Translations under genes and position numbers: made by a program
Notes under the pieces: generated by a model
Database searches by the model: none
What the model was told of the DNA's origin: nothing
What the model saw: the letters and a program-made list of their open reading frames with translations, nothing else
NCBI GenBank assembly: GCA_041690535.1
Contig: JAWLHA010000005.1
Location: forward strand, 1 to 64,000
DNA: 64,000 bases
Direction of reading: 5' to 3'
From: JAWLHA01 sp041690535
Lineage (GTDB): Bacteria > Pseudomonadota > Gammaproteobacteria > Thiohalomonadales > Thiohalomonadaceae
Shown here: positions 53,512 through 62,131 of the stretch, piece by piece
How positions within the stretch are numbered: the first letter of the stretch is position 1
Layout: each line of letters begins with the position of its first letter

Positions 53512-53887
53512 GACACGGACGGCCACAGCGAGGCGAGCAGCCAGCCCTAGGGAGAATGCGGCACCAGGCGGTCACAAGGAGGCCGTGGACGAGCTGTTTG
53601 GAGGCATTCATACCTTTTATATTGGATTGGGCGCGGCTTTTTCCGCCGAGTCTTGGCTGTGCCGATGGCGAGCAGTAGGGTGGATAAGCGCAGCGCATCC
53701 ACCATTTCGACGCCGCACGGTGGATGCGCTGCGGCTATCCACCCCGCTGAAGGTTGTCCGCATCTCGAGGAGAGTGGCATATCAGGGTCGATCAGGTAGT
53801 TGCGGTCGTCGGGAAAGAACCGCACCGATTCAACGAGCTTTTGGGCGCAAGAGGGACCCATCCACTAATGGTCTAGGATCCCATTGA
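53512..53887. other. Gap with a REP-like hairpin
   Basis: Besides the inverted repeat at 53678-53744 nothing is supported. The promoter of the diguanylate cyclase gene should lie at its right end. Confidence 0.5.
53678..53744. repeat. REP-like inverted repeat (family B)
   Basis: GGGTGGATAAGCGCAGCGCA (from 53678) and the facing TGCGCTGCGGCTATCCACCC (ending 53744) form arms of 26 bases with one or two mismatches around a short loop. A second copy, split by a family A repeat, lies at 57078-57210. Repeats of the type GGTGGATAAGCGC are common in proteobacterial genomes. Confidence 0.8.
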
Positions 53888-55258
53888 ATGAATGATCAGC
53901 CGAAGTTTCCTGTTCGCAACAATGTTGCAATTCCCCCTGAGATGCTCGAAGTGTGGCAGCATCTGCTCAACCTGATCGCAGATGTTTTCCGTGTGCCAGC
54001 TGCCCTCATCATGCGTGTGCATGCGCAGGAAATCGAAGTGTTTCTCCGTAGCACCAACCCCGAAAACATCTACGAGCGGGGCGAAATGGCCCGCCTGGAT
54101 ACTGGTCTCTATTGCGAAACGGTGATGGGAACCCGGCGTGCCCTTGTTGTGCCGAATGCGCTCACGGATCCCTCTTGGGACCACAATCCTGACGTCCAAC
54201 TGGGGATGATCGCTTATCTGGGCTTTCCGCTGCTGTGGCCCACGGGGCATGTATTCGGCACCATTTGCGCCCTTGACAGCAAGGAAAACCCCTTTTCCGA
54301 ACATTATCTCCGCATCCTCGAGCAGTTCAAGACCGTTGTGGAACACGATTTGAAGCTTCTCGATGTCGACCTGCGGCTCCGCGAGTCGGAGGTGCGTTAT
54401 CGTGCCATGTTCAACTCTGTGCTTGATGGGATTTATGTTGCGCGCCAGGATGGTCGAATCGTCGACGCCAACGAAATGGCGCAGCAGCAGCTTGGGCGCG
54501 CTGAAGCTGAGCTCAAGCAGTTGAGTATCAGTGACATTCTCCACGCCGGGGCGGACTGGTCCACGGAGATCCTGCCGAGTGTCCAATCGAGGGGGATGTT
54601 CCGCTGCGAGGGCGAGCAGATCCGCAAGGATGGCGTACGTGTTCCGGTGGATCTGCAGTTCGTTCACATGACCCTGGGTGAGGAGCCTTTTGTCCTCACG
54701 GTGGCCCATGACATCACCACGCGGAAAACCCTGGAGGTGGAATTGAGTCGTCTGGCGACCACGGATGCTCTCACGGGGACGGGCAACCGTGCCGCCTTCG
54801 AGCGGGCCTTGGAACTGGAGATCACGCACGCCGATCGCTACAAGCGACCTTTCTCTCTGATGATGATGGATATCGATTACTTCAAGAGCGTCAATGATCG
54901 CTTCGGGCACGATGCGGGAGATCGGGTGCTGCGACAGTTCTGTGCCACCGCTGCGCGCATGTTGCGCGAGTCGGATCAGTTCTTCCGTTTCGGCGGCGAG
55001 GAGTTCGTTGTGCTGATGCCTGAGACCGACTTGGCGGGTGCGCTGCACGTGGCCGAAAGAGTTCGTCAAGCGGTGGAGATGGAGTCAATGGAGCATGTCG
55101 GCGCCGTAACCGTCAGTATCGGAGTGACGCAGTACAGTCGTCGCGAATCCCGTAGCGACCTGGTCAACCGGGCGGACTCGGCCCTTTATGCCGCCAAGTC
55201 GACGGGGCGCAACAGAGTCTGTGCGGCGCCGGGAAACGAAGCCCAGGGGAAACGCTGA
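53888..55258 (+). CDS. Diguanylate cyclase with GAF and PAS sensor domains
   Basis: A 456-residue cytoplasmic protein making c-di-GMP. Residues about 15-165 are a GAF domain (LGFPLLWPTGHVFGTICALD), 170-285 a PAS domain ending VAHDITTRKTLE, and 290-445 the GGDEF domain with active site FGGEEF and an upstream RESD inhibitory (I) site five residues before it, so product inhibition is likely. The signature LTGTGNRAAFE replaces the usual LTGLxNR. The last residues GKR and the TGA stop come from the left end of a MITE-like element, so the original C-terminus may have been changed. The ribosome binding site is weak. Confidence 0.93.
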   Translation: MNDQPKFPVRNNVAIPPEMLEVWQHLLNLIADVFRVPAALIMRVHAQEIEVFLRSTNPENIYERGEMARLDTGLYCETVMGTRRALVVPNALTDPSWDHNPDVQLGMIAYLGFPLLWPTGHVFGTICALDSKENPFSEHYLRILEQFKTVVEHDLKLLDVDLRLRESEVRYRAMFNSVLDGIYVARQDGRIVDANEMAQQQLGRAEAELKQLSISDILHAGADWSTEILPSVQSRGMFRCEGEQIRKDGVRVPVDLQFVHMTLGEEPFVLTVAHDITTRKTLEVELSRLATTDALTGTGNRAAFERALELEITHADRYKRPFSLMMMDIDYFKSVNDRFGHDAGDRVLRQFCATAARMLRESDQFFRFGGEEFVVLMPETDLAGALHVAERVRQAVEMESMEHVGAVTVSIGVTQYSRRESRSDLVNRADSALYAAKSTGRNRVCAAPGNEAQGKR

Positions 55259-55389
55259 TTAATTCATCATGCCCGCGAAGGCGGGCATCCCGTGCCTTGG
55301 TTTTCTGGGCTGCCGCCGAAGCCTGCCCTCGAATGCCTTAATCGGGGGCGGGACCGACGAAACCGGATTTGATCAGCGTTTCCCTGGGG
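55244..55389. mobile_element. MITE-like element, copy 2, overlapping the cyclase stop codon
   Basis: The left end CCAGGGGAAACGCTGAT and the right end ATCAGCGTTTCCCTGG are inverted copies. Inside, TGCCCGCGAAGGCGGGCA is a palindrome and CGAAGCCTGCCCTCGAATGC is shared with copy 1 at 11717-11878. No coding capacity. Confidence 0.8.
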
Positions 55390-55492
55390 CACCCCGAAAA
55401 GCCGCGTACGCAAGGGAGGCTTTGGGCAGGGGGCCCGTGTCCGTCGCCGAGCCCGCAGGGGTACGGAGGCAAGGCTGTTCGTCCGGCACGCC

Positions 55493-55924
55493 TTACCGGC
55501 TGATCGTCTTGCGCATGAGAGTCGACGATGGTGGGCCGACACAGGTGAACTGAGGCGCAGCGGTGATCGCGGCCGGCGCCTCTGACCGGGGTATGGCCGC
55601 ATAGCCGAGGCGGGTGAAAAACGCCACAGCCGACGGGGTCAGAAGGTACAAGGCCTTGACCCCCCGTTGTGCCGCCCAGGATTCAGCGTGGCAGACCAAG
55701 GCCGTTCCATACCCTCTCCCGCGACAGGGTACCGCTACCGCGAGGGACCGCAAGAGAGCTGCTGCGCCATGGAGTTCGATACCCACCGTGGCGATGAGCT
55801 TCGCCTGGGCACGGACACCAAACAGTTGGAGCTGGCGAACATCACGCAAGTCGTGCACGTGAAGACCGGCGCCCGTTAACAGTGCCTCGGCTTCCGTGTC
55901 GGCGTGAATGGGCTCGATAATCAC
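55493..55924 (-). CDS. GNAT acetyltransferase, ArsN2-like
   Basis: A 143-residue protein starting at GTG (55924) with GAGGCG upstream. The acetyl-CoA loop is CRGRGYGTALV after LLRSLAVAVP, followed by ESWAAQRGVKALYLLT and AVAFFTRLGYAAIPRSEAPAAI. This set of motifs is that of ArsN2 acetyltransferases, which are linked with arsenic resistance. No ars gene is nearby, so the substrate stays open. It runs toward the MITE-like element after the cyclase gene. Confidence 0.75.
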   Translation of the reverse strand: MIIEPIHADTEAEALLTGAGLHVHDLRDVRQLQLFGVRAQAKLIATVGIELHGAAALLRSLAVAVPCRGRGYGTALVCHAESWAAQRGVKALYLLTPSAVAFFTRLGYAAIPRSEAPAAITAAPQFTCVGPPSSTLMRKTISR

Positions 55925-56254
55925 TCTGAACGCCTCTGTTCAAGGGGCCTGAAAGGGGGTGATCGGCTCATTGCGCAAGAACGTACCAGACACCGACCCA
56001 AGGGTGTTCCTCTTGAAATCCTCTAGCGCGCTTGCGATCAGAGGGCAAGGGGGCAGCCGTGTTGCGACTTTTCCAGTTGTGCCGTGGGGCGCTTTCGATG
56101 GGTGTCCATCCCGTCTTGGGGGCTCCCGAGACAAACCACCGCTGCGAACCGCGCTCGCAATCGGTCCGGGCGTATTGCTCTTCGCCGCTGACGATGACTG
56201 ACGCGCGCGCTACAGTCGGGGTGCCGTTTTGTGACGGGGTTCGCATTAAGTCGA
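55925..56254. other. Gap before the response regulator gene
   Basis: About 330 bases between two divergent genes. No repeat, hairpin or gene is supported; promoters for both should lie here. Confidence 0.4.
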
Positions 56255-56953
56255 ATGGATGACGACGCCGTGACCGACTTGGAGGCAAAATTAGAGCATT
56301 CTAAAGCTGAACGAAACCGTTCCATGGACGAAAAGCTCAACATCCTGGTGGTAGATGATTCGCGCACCGTACGTGCCAGCATCTGCAAATATCTGAAGGA
56401 ACAGTTCAACATCATCGAGGCGGAAGATGGTGAAGCGGGGTGGAGTGCACTCAGTGACCACCCGAGCATACATCTGGTCATCTCGGACATCGACATGCCC
56501 AGGCTTGATGGCTACGGGTTCATCTGCCGGGTCCGTTCCACAACCGAGCAGAGCATCCGGGATACACCGATTATTGTCCTCACCAGCGCTGAAGACGATG
56601 CGTCCCGGACGCGCGCTTACGCCTGTGGCGCCAACGATTTCCTTCTTAAGCCGCTGGATATCGCGGATCTCCGCTTGCGCCTCCAGTTCCAGATAGAAGC
56701 GGGGCGAAATGGCCAGACGCATATTGGCGCCCACATGCAGCAATACGCATTGGCGATCGACGATGCAGTGCTTGAAAGACCGGATGTGGGCCAGGCCCTC
56801 AGAGCCCTCGAGAGCGAGGAGTTCGGCGCCATCGACCCCTATCTCATCGAACTCTGCCTGGACCTCATGCCACTGCTTGAGCATGCGAACAGAGTTTGCG
56901 CCCTGGGCATCGATCCCCAGCTTTCGGCCATCAAAGAGAAGTTGAAGTGGTGA
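56255..56953 (+). CDS. Stand-alone response regulator with C-terminal helical tail
   Basis: A receiver protein of 232 residues from 56255, or 209 from 56324. Receiver features: VVDDSR acidic pair, phospho-acceptor Asp in VISDIDMPRLDG, Thr in VLTSAEDD and Lys in LLKPLD. The receiver is followed by about 80 residues of helical sequence without a DNA-binding or enzyme domain. No Shine-Dalgarno sequence stands before either start, so the start is uncertain. No kinase is next to it. The c-di-GMP cyclase upstream or one of the chemoreceptors might share a pathway; that is only neighbourhood inference. Confidence 0.85.
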   Translation: MDDDAVTDLEAKLEHSKAERNRSMDEKLNILVVDDSRTVRASICKYLKEQFNIIEAEDGEAGWSALSDHPSIHLVISDIDMPRLDGYGFICRVRSTTEQSIRDTPIIVLTSAEDDASRTRAYACGANDFLLKPLDIADLRLRLQFQIEAGRNGQTHIGAHMQQYALAIDDAVLERPDVGQALRALESEEFGAIDPYLIELCLDLMPLLEHANRVCALGIDPQLSAIKEKLKW

Positions 56954-57077
56954 TGTAATCACCGGGGCCGAGATTTTGCCCGGAGATCACACCAGCCGCA
57001 GGCGCCACCGCGGAATAGACCGAAAAGCCGATCGCAGCGAGATTGCCCCGCCAGGGGCGGGAAAGCAAACCAGCGCA

Positions 57078-57210
57078 GGGTGGATAAGGGTGAACGCATA
57101 CTCACAGCACGGCGGTGACGTTAGTATTCGTTCACCCTGAGGGCGGATAAGGGCAGCGCACCCACCGGGTCGCGGCCGTGAATGGTGGATGCGCTTGCGC
57201 TTATCCACCC
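57078..57210. repeat. REP family B copy interrupted by a family A repeat
   Basis: GGGTGGATAAG (57078-57088) is broken by a complete short family A unit (57088-57139: GGGTGAACGCATAC...ATTCGTTCACCCT). The family B repeat resumes as GGGCGGATAAGGGCAGCGCA (57141) and closes with GCGCTTATCCACCC (ending 57210). The nesting shows that family A moves or spreads. Confidence 0.75.
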
Positions 57211-57248
57211 TCTCAGTGGGCATCGAGTTTATCTGTTCGGCACTCTAG

Positions 57249-58289
57249 CTAGGAAGGCAGGAACCGTTCGGCGTGCAGCTTCGCGCCGAGCCCCAGCGGG
57301 TTGACCAGCTGTTCCACCGCGTCCACCAGGCCAGGGGGGCCGCAGACGTAAATGCTCGGCTTCGCGCCCTGCGCCAGCGCCGCGTCGAGGTCGCGCGCGA
57401 GCGCCTCTGCGGGCGTGCCAATGAAGCCCTGCCATGGCTCTCCGGGATGCCAAAGGCAAGTCTCCAGCTTCAGGCCGGGGAGCTGTGACCGCAGCTCCTC
57501 CAACTCCTCCAGGGCGAACAGCTGCGACTGGTCGTGGACGCCGAAGTAGAGTCGGACCGGCTGCATCGCCTGCAGTTCGCCCATCCAACGCAGCATCGAG
57601 AGGATTGGCGCGAGGCCGGTGCCGCCGGCCACGAACCAGCGCGCGCCGAGCGAGGTCTCATCCAACTTGAAACTCCCGCTTGGCCCGCGGACGCGAACCG
57701 GTGCGCCGGGGCGCGCCTGTCGCAGCCAGCCGGAAAACTTCCCCTGCGGCTGGAGCCGGATGTAGAACTCCAGTCGACCCTCCCAATTGGGGGTATTGAT
57801 GGGGGAGTAGGCGCGCGTGAATCCCTGCCCGGGTGGAGAGAGCTCCATGTACTGGCCCGGCTCGAAGGTCGCAGCGGCATTGCCGTGGTCGTCAGGCTCG
57901 AGGGTCAGGGCCAGCCGCACGACCCCGCCGCCCACCGGGTGGACTTCAGCGACGGTTGCCGTCCGCTCCGGGATCGGACCGGCCTGAATGGCGGCGCGAT
58001 CCTGATCCACCACGATCCGCAGCGGAGTGCGGGGAAAGGTACTGCAAAGCAGCACCTCCCCCCGTTCCACCGCATCGTTCGGCAAGGCCGCCATGCTGTG
58101 CTCACTGGCCCGATAGCCGCCGTCGGTACAGCGGGCGCGGCAGGCACCGCAGCTGCCCCCCCGGCAGATGGCGGGCAGGGTGATGCCGTTGCGTTCGGCA
58201 CCGACGAGCAGGCTCTCCTGCTCGTGGCACTCGAAGCTGAGGACATGACCATCCCGGGTCGTCAACTCGACCGTATGTTGCTTACCCAT
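57249..58289 (-). CDS. NADH:acceptor reductase with 2Fe-2S ferredoxin and FNR domains, probable Hcp partner
   Basis: A 346-residue flavoprotein. Residues 5-90 are a plant-type 2Fe-2S ferredoxin with CRGGSCGACRARC and a distal Cys in VLLCSTF. Residues 105-205 form the FAD domain (RAYSPINTP) and 215-340 the NAD(P)H domain (GGTGLAPILSMLRWM, VCGPPGLVDAVEQL). The ferredoxin-first order is like methane monooxygenase component C or phenol hydroxylase reductase, the reverse of E. coli Hcr. It lies 23 bases after hcp, with GAGGAGGG before the start, so it most likely gives electrons to Hcp. Confidence 0.88.
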   Translation of the reverse strand: MGKQHTVELTTRDGHVLSFECHEQESLLVGAERNGITLPAICRGGSCGACRARCTDGGYRASEHSMAALPNDAVERGEVLLCSTFPRTPLRIVVDQDRAAIQAGPIPERTATVAEVHPVGGGVVRLALTLEPDDHGNAAATFEPGQYMELSPPGQGFTRAYSPINTPNWEGRLEFYIRLQPQGKFSGWLRQARPGAPVRVRGPSGSFKLDETSLGARWFVAGGTGLAPILSMLRWMGELQAMQPVRLYFGVHDQSQLFALEELEELRSQLPGLKLETCLWHPGEPWQGFIGTPAEALARDLDAALAQGAKPSIYVCGPPGLVDAVEQLVNPLGLGAKLHAERFLPS

Positions 58290-58312
58290 ATGATCCCTCC
58301 TCGAAGGCATCA

Positions 58313-59980
58313 TCAGGCCGCAACGTTCGGCAGCGCCGCGGCGAGGTCTGCCTCGGGGGTGGTGATGGGCTGGATGTTGAAGGCCTCGACGAGGGCGTTC
58401 AGCACTGCCGGGGTGAGGAACGCAGGCAGGCTTGGCCCCAGGCGAATGTTGCGGATGCCGAGAGCCAAAAGGGTCAGCAGCACCGCGGCCGCCTTCTGTT
58501 CGAACCAGGAGAGCACCAGGGAGAGGGGCAGGTCATTGAGTTCGCAGTCGAATGCCTCGGCGAGGGCTGCGGCCACCTTGATGGCGGAGTAGCTGTCGTT
58601 GCACTGCCCCATGTCCAGCAGCCGGGGGATCCCGCCGATCTCGCCCAACGGTTCCCGGTTGAAGCGGTATTTGGCGCAGCCGAGGGTCAGAACTACGGTG
58701 TCCTTCGGCGTCTGGCGGACGAAGTCGGTGTAGTAATTGCGGCCGGGGGCGGCACCGTCGCAGCCTCCGACCAGGAAGAAGTGACGGATGGCGCCGGATT
58801 TGACCGCGCCAATCACGGTGTCGGCCACGCCCAGTACCGCGTCACGCCCGAAGCCGATGGTGATGCGCTCCTCCGGCGCATCGGCGCTGAAGCCGGGGAG
58901 CGCCCTGGCGGCCTGAATCAGGACCGAGAAGTCGTGATTCTCCAAATGCCGCAGCCCGGGCCAACCCACCGGACCGGTGGTAAAAATGCGCTGGCGGTAG
59001 CTTGGCTGCGGCTCGATGATGCAGTTGGAGGTCATCAGCACGGGGCCGGGGAATTCGGAGAAGTCGCGCTGCTGGTCCTGCCAGGCCCCGCCGTAGTTGC
59101 CGACCAGGTGCGGATACTTCTTGAGCTCCGGATAGCTGTGGGCGGGCAGCATTTCGCCGTGGGTGTAGACGTTGATGCCGGTGCCGGCGGTCTGCTCCAG
59201 CAGGGCCGCCAGATCCGCCATGTCGTGGCCGCTGACCAGAATGGCCTTGCCTGCCACCGGCGTGACCCGCACCGAGGTCGGCTCGGGGGTGCCGAAGGTG
59301 CCGGTATTGCCCGCATCGAGCAGTTCCATCACCTTCAGGTTGAGGTCGCCCAGCGCGAGGGCATTGGTCAGGAGCGCGCCAACGTCGGTCGGTTCGCTGG
59401 CGAGAAAGTCGAGGGCGTTTTCGATGCCCGCATAGACCTCAGCGCTCTCCTGCCCGAGCATGCGTGCATGGTGCGCGTAGGCGGCGACGCCCTTCAAGCC
59501 GTAGAGCACCAGCGCCCTTAGGCCGATCACGTCTTCGCCCACGCTCTCCGCCCCCCGGGTGATGGCCGCAGCCTGTGCCTGGGCGATCAGTGCGTCGATG
59601 TCGGCGGCCGGGACGAACGTGGCCGGCTCGGCGGGCGTCTCCAGCGGCTTGCCCTGGCTCTCGGCCGCCTGTTCGTAAGCGCCTTTGACACGGTCCCGCA
59701 CCTTCGCCGCCTCGTGTACCAGTGCGGTGATGCGGGCGGGATTGAAGTTGACGTTGGTCAGGGTGGTGAACAGGGCGTTGATCATGAAGCCGCCGGCGGC
59801 ATTGTCCGGCGTCCCCAGATCCCGGGCCCGCTTGGCGTACCAGCCGATCCCCTTCACGGCGTGGATCAGCAGGTCCTGGAGGTCGGCTGTGGACTCGTCC
59901 TTGCCGCAGGCCCCGCGAGCGGAGGCGCAGCCCGCAGCATCGGCATTACGATAGGTCTGTTCGCACTGGTAGCAGAACAT
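58313..59980 (-). CDS. hcp: Hydroxylamine reductase (hybrid cluster protein)
   Basis: A 555-residue protein, the length of E. coli Hcp (550). The N-terminal cluster ligands are Cys3, Cys6, Cys18 and Cys25 (C-x2-C-x11-C-x6-C), the spacing of the enterobacterial class with a 2Fe-2S cluster. Hybrid-cluster ligand regions include NGYG-like LVGNYGGAW, TSNCIIEP, LTLGCAKYRF and DMGQCNDSYSAI. Hcp reduces hydroxylamine and, at high affinity, nitric oxide. The start at 59980 is well spaced from GAGGA; ATG 59986 is too close. First gene of a two-gene operon with its reductase. Confidence 0.96.
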   Translation of the reverse strand: MFCYQCEQTYRNADAAGCASARGACGKDESTADLQDLLIHAVKGIGWYAKRARDLGTPDNAAGGFMINALFTTLTNVNFNPARITALVHEAAKVRDRVKGAYEQAAESQGKPLETPAEPATFVPAADIDALIAQAQAAAITRGAESVGEDVIGLRALVLYGLKGVAAYAHHARMLGQESAEVYAGIENALDFLASEPTDVGALLTNALALGDLNLKVMELLDAGNTGTFGTPEPTSVRVTPVAGKAILVSGHDMADLAALLEQTAGTGINVYTHGEMLPAHSYPELKKYPHLVGNYGGAWQDQQRDFSEFPGPVLMTSNCIIEPQPSYRQRIFTTGPVGWPGLRHLENHDFSVLIQAARALPGFSADAPEERITIGFGRDAVLGVADTVIGAVKSGAIRHFFLVGGCDGAAPGRNYYTDFVRQTPKDTVVLTLGCAKYRFNREPLGEIGGIPRLLDMGQCNDSYSAIKVAAALAEAFDCELNDLPLSLVLSWFEQKAAAVLLTLLALGIRNIRLGPSLPAFLTPAVLNALVEAFNIQPITTPEADLAAALPNVAA

Positions 59981-60052
59981 AGGCATTCCTCTGGGGTTTG
60001 TGGGCATGTCGGAAAAGGGCGGGAACACTAGAGAACGGGCCGGTGGGGGGCC

Positions 60053-60066
60053 TTGATCCAGGTCAA
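60053..60066. promoter_or_regulatory. Probable FNR/DNR-type operator upstream of hcp
   Basis: TTGATCCAGGTCAA is a 14-base palindrome with one mismatch to the FNR-family consensus TTGATnnnnATCAA, 73 bases upstream of the hcp start. In other gammaproteobacteria hcp is controlled by FNR, DNR/NNR or NsrR, which fits nitrosative or anaerobic control. Binding is inferred. Confidence 0.65.
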
Positions 60067-60372
60067 GGCACTCTTGGCGCCTGCTTGTCAGCCTGCCCCC
60101 CCATAGGCATGGCAGCCGCGGGAGAGATCCGCCGGAGGGAGACCCTGGGCGGCGACCGGGAGGTGAGGTCCGGGCGCAGCCAGGCCTCGAGCACCTCTCC
60201 CAAAGTACAAACTGATTCAGTTGGGCGAAAATCAATGTTAGGAGCTATATATGGTAGAGCTGAAATTAATTTAGATATTCGAAACTACCGATATCCTGTG
60301 TAATCTGCCGCAGAGACGCGTGGCAAAGTCCCCGCGGTGGAGTCGCCGGGAGGTGGCAAAAGGAGTCAGGAA

Positions 60373-60873
60373 ATGACGCAGCACGATGGAGAGAACAGTA
60401 AAGCCGTACCAGGGGCCTCACCGAGGCTGGAACTGATCGATCCCGAGGAGGATCTGAGCATCACTCGCCTGGCCAATGCCTTCGAGGCGAGCGCCAGGCG
60501 CTGGGAGCTGATCGTCTACCCGCTGCTGGTGGCCTTCGTGGTGCTTGCAGGTTATGGATTCTTCCTGGTCTATAACCTGACCCGCGACGTGGCGTCCCTG
60601 GCCCACAACGTCGCGGCGTTGACCGGCAGCATCGATCGCGTGGCCCGGGACATGCAGGCAGTGACGGGAGAGATGAGGAGCATTTCTGAGACGACGCGGA
60701 CGATGTCGGTGCAAATGGGGGCCCTGGATCCCATGCGGGCAAACATGAACTCCATCGATCAGTCCACCCGCGCCATGGCGGCCAGTGCGGACATGATGCG
60801 TTACCAAATGGGGGCGCTGAACCACAATGTCGGGCGGCCCATCAGCCAGATGAGCAGCTTCATGCCCTGGTAA
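60373..60873 (+). CDS. Membrane-anchored coiled-coil protein of unknown function
   Basis: A 166-residue protein. The start at 60373 follows AAAAGGAGTCAGGAA; an in-frame upstream codon at 60337 has no such site. Residues about 1-50 are hydrophilic, about 51-72 a single transmembrane helix (LIVYPLLVAFVVLAGYGFFL), and about 80-155 a heptad-repeat coiled coil rich in Met and Ser (VARDMQAVTGEMRSISETTR). It may be a small scaffold or transport-associated protein. Divergent from hcp with an AT-rich gap between them (60220-60300). Confidence 0.75.
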   Translation: MTQHDGENSKAVPGASPRLELIDPEEDLSITRLANAFEASARRWELIVYPLLVAFVVLAGYGFFLVYNLTRDVASLAHNVAALTGSIDRVARDMQAVTGEMRSISETTRTMSVQMGALDPMRANMNSIDQSTRAMAASADMMRYQMGALNHNVGRPISQMSSFMPW

Positions 60874-61030
60874 GTCTCGTAAGGGGGCTCTCAAGCTCAA
60901 AACCGCTCCAGCACGGCCCGAGACCTTCCCCCGGACGCTTCTTCATCTCACGCACGTTCATTCCAACGGGAACTTTACTGCCCGTGAGTTCTGGTGACCT
61001 TCGTCAATGCGTTTGCGGGCCAGCTTCGCC

Positions 61031-62131
61031 TCAACCGGGGGCGATGTCCAGGGCGGTACCCCGGGCGTCGAACAGATGACACTCTTCCCCATCGAAGCCC
61101 AGTTGGGCCCCATCCCCTACCGAGAGTGGGTGATCGCCTAGGCCCCGCACCGTCACCAAAGTGCCGGCCACCTCGACATAGAAATTGCTCTCTGCCCCAA
61201 GCCGCTCGACCTCCGTGATGGTGCCGGAGAGCAGCGGATTCTCCGGCTGCAGGACAATGTGTTCGGGACGAATTCCGAGGGTGAGCGGATCCCCCGGGGC
61301 TACCGGCCCAATCACCCCGCGGATGCACACCCTCCCGCCTGAGGGGAGGGCTACGGTCACCTCCCGGGGGGAGACGGCAGCGACGCGGCCCGGGAGGAAA
61401 TTCATTTGCGGTGAACCGATGAAACCGGCCACAAAGAGATTGCAGGGCCGGCGATAGAGCGCCATGGGGTCTCCCACCTGCTCCACACGACCGGCGTTGA
61501 GGACCACGATGGTGTGGCCCAGCGTCATCGCTTCGGTCTGGTCGTGGGTCACGTAGACCATGGTCCCTGACAGCTCTCGCTGGAGCTTGGCCAGCTCCAG
61601 ACGCATCTTTACCCGCAACGCGGCGTCCAGATTCGACAGTGGTTCGTCGAACAGAAAGACGCGCGGCTCGCGCACAATGGCCCGTCCGATGGCTACCCTC
61701 TGGCGCTGGCCGCCGGAGAGTTCCCGGGGCTTGCGCGCCAGCAGGGGGGCTATCTGCAGCATCTCCGCGGCGCGTTCCACCCGTGCGCGGATGGAGCGCT
61801 TGTCGTGGTGCGCCAGCCGCAGCCCAAAGGCCATGTTGTCGTAGACGCTCATGTGGGGGTAGAGGGCGTAGGACTGAAACACCATGGCGATGCCCCGTCG
61901 GGCCGGCGGCAGGTGGTCGACGCGCTCGCCGCCGATACGGATCGTCCCGGAGCTCACCTCCTCAAGGCCCGCGATGAGGCGCAGCAGGGTGGATTTGCCG
62001 CAGCCCGAGGGGCCCACGAAGACGGTTAGCTGGTGATCGGCGATCTCGAGATCGATGCCCTTGATGACCTCGATGCCGCCGAAGCGCTTGGTGATGTTCT
62101 CGAGGGTGATTGCCGCCATGGCGTCGCCCAT
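61031..62131 (-). CDS. ABC transporter ATPase, MalK/UgpC type
   Basis: A 366-residue ATPase for a carbohydrate-type importer: Walker A GPSGCGKST, Q-loop VFQSYALYPHMSV, signature LSGGQRQRVA, Walker B VFLFDEPLSNLD and the H-loop YVTHD. The C-terminal 120 residues form the MalK-type regulatory OB domain (GIRPEHI). The start at 62131 overlaps the upstream permease stop as TGATG; a second ATG at 62119 is possible. Substrate probably a sugar or glycerol phosphate. Confidence 0.92.
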   Translation of the reverse strand: MGDAMAAITLENITKRFGGIEVIKGIDLEIADHQLTVFVGPSGCGKSTLLRLIAGLEEVSSGTIRIGGERVDHLPPARRGIAMVFQSYALYPHMSVYDNMAFGLRLAHHDKRSIRARVERAAEMLQIAPLLARKPRELSGGQRQRVAIGRAIVREPRVFLFDEPLSNLDAALRVKMRLELAKLQRELSGTMVYVTHDQTEAMTLGHTIVVLNAGRVEQVGDPMALYRRPCNLFVAGFIGSPQMNFLPGRVAAVSPREVTVALPSGGRVCIRGVIGPVAPGDPLTLGIRPEHIVLQPENPLLSGTITEVERLGAESNFYVEVAGTLVTVRGLGDHPLSVGDGAQLGFDGEECHLFDARGTALDIAPG

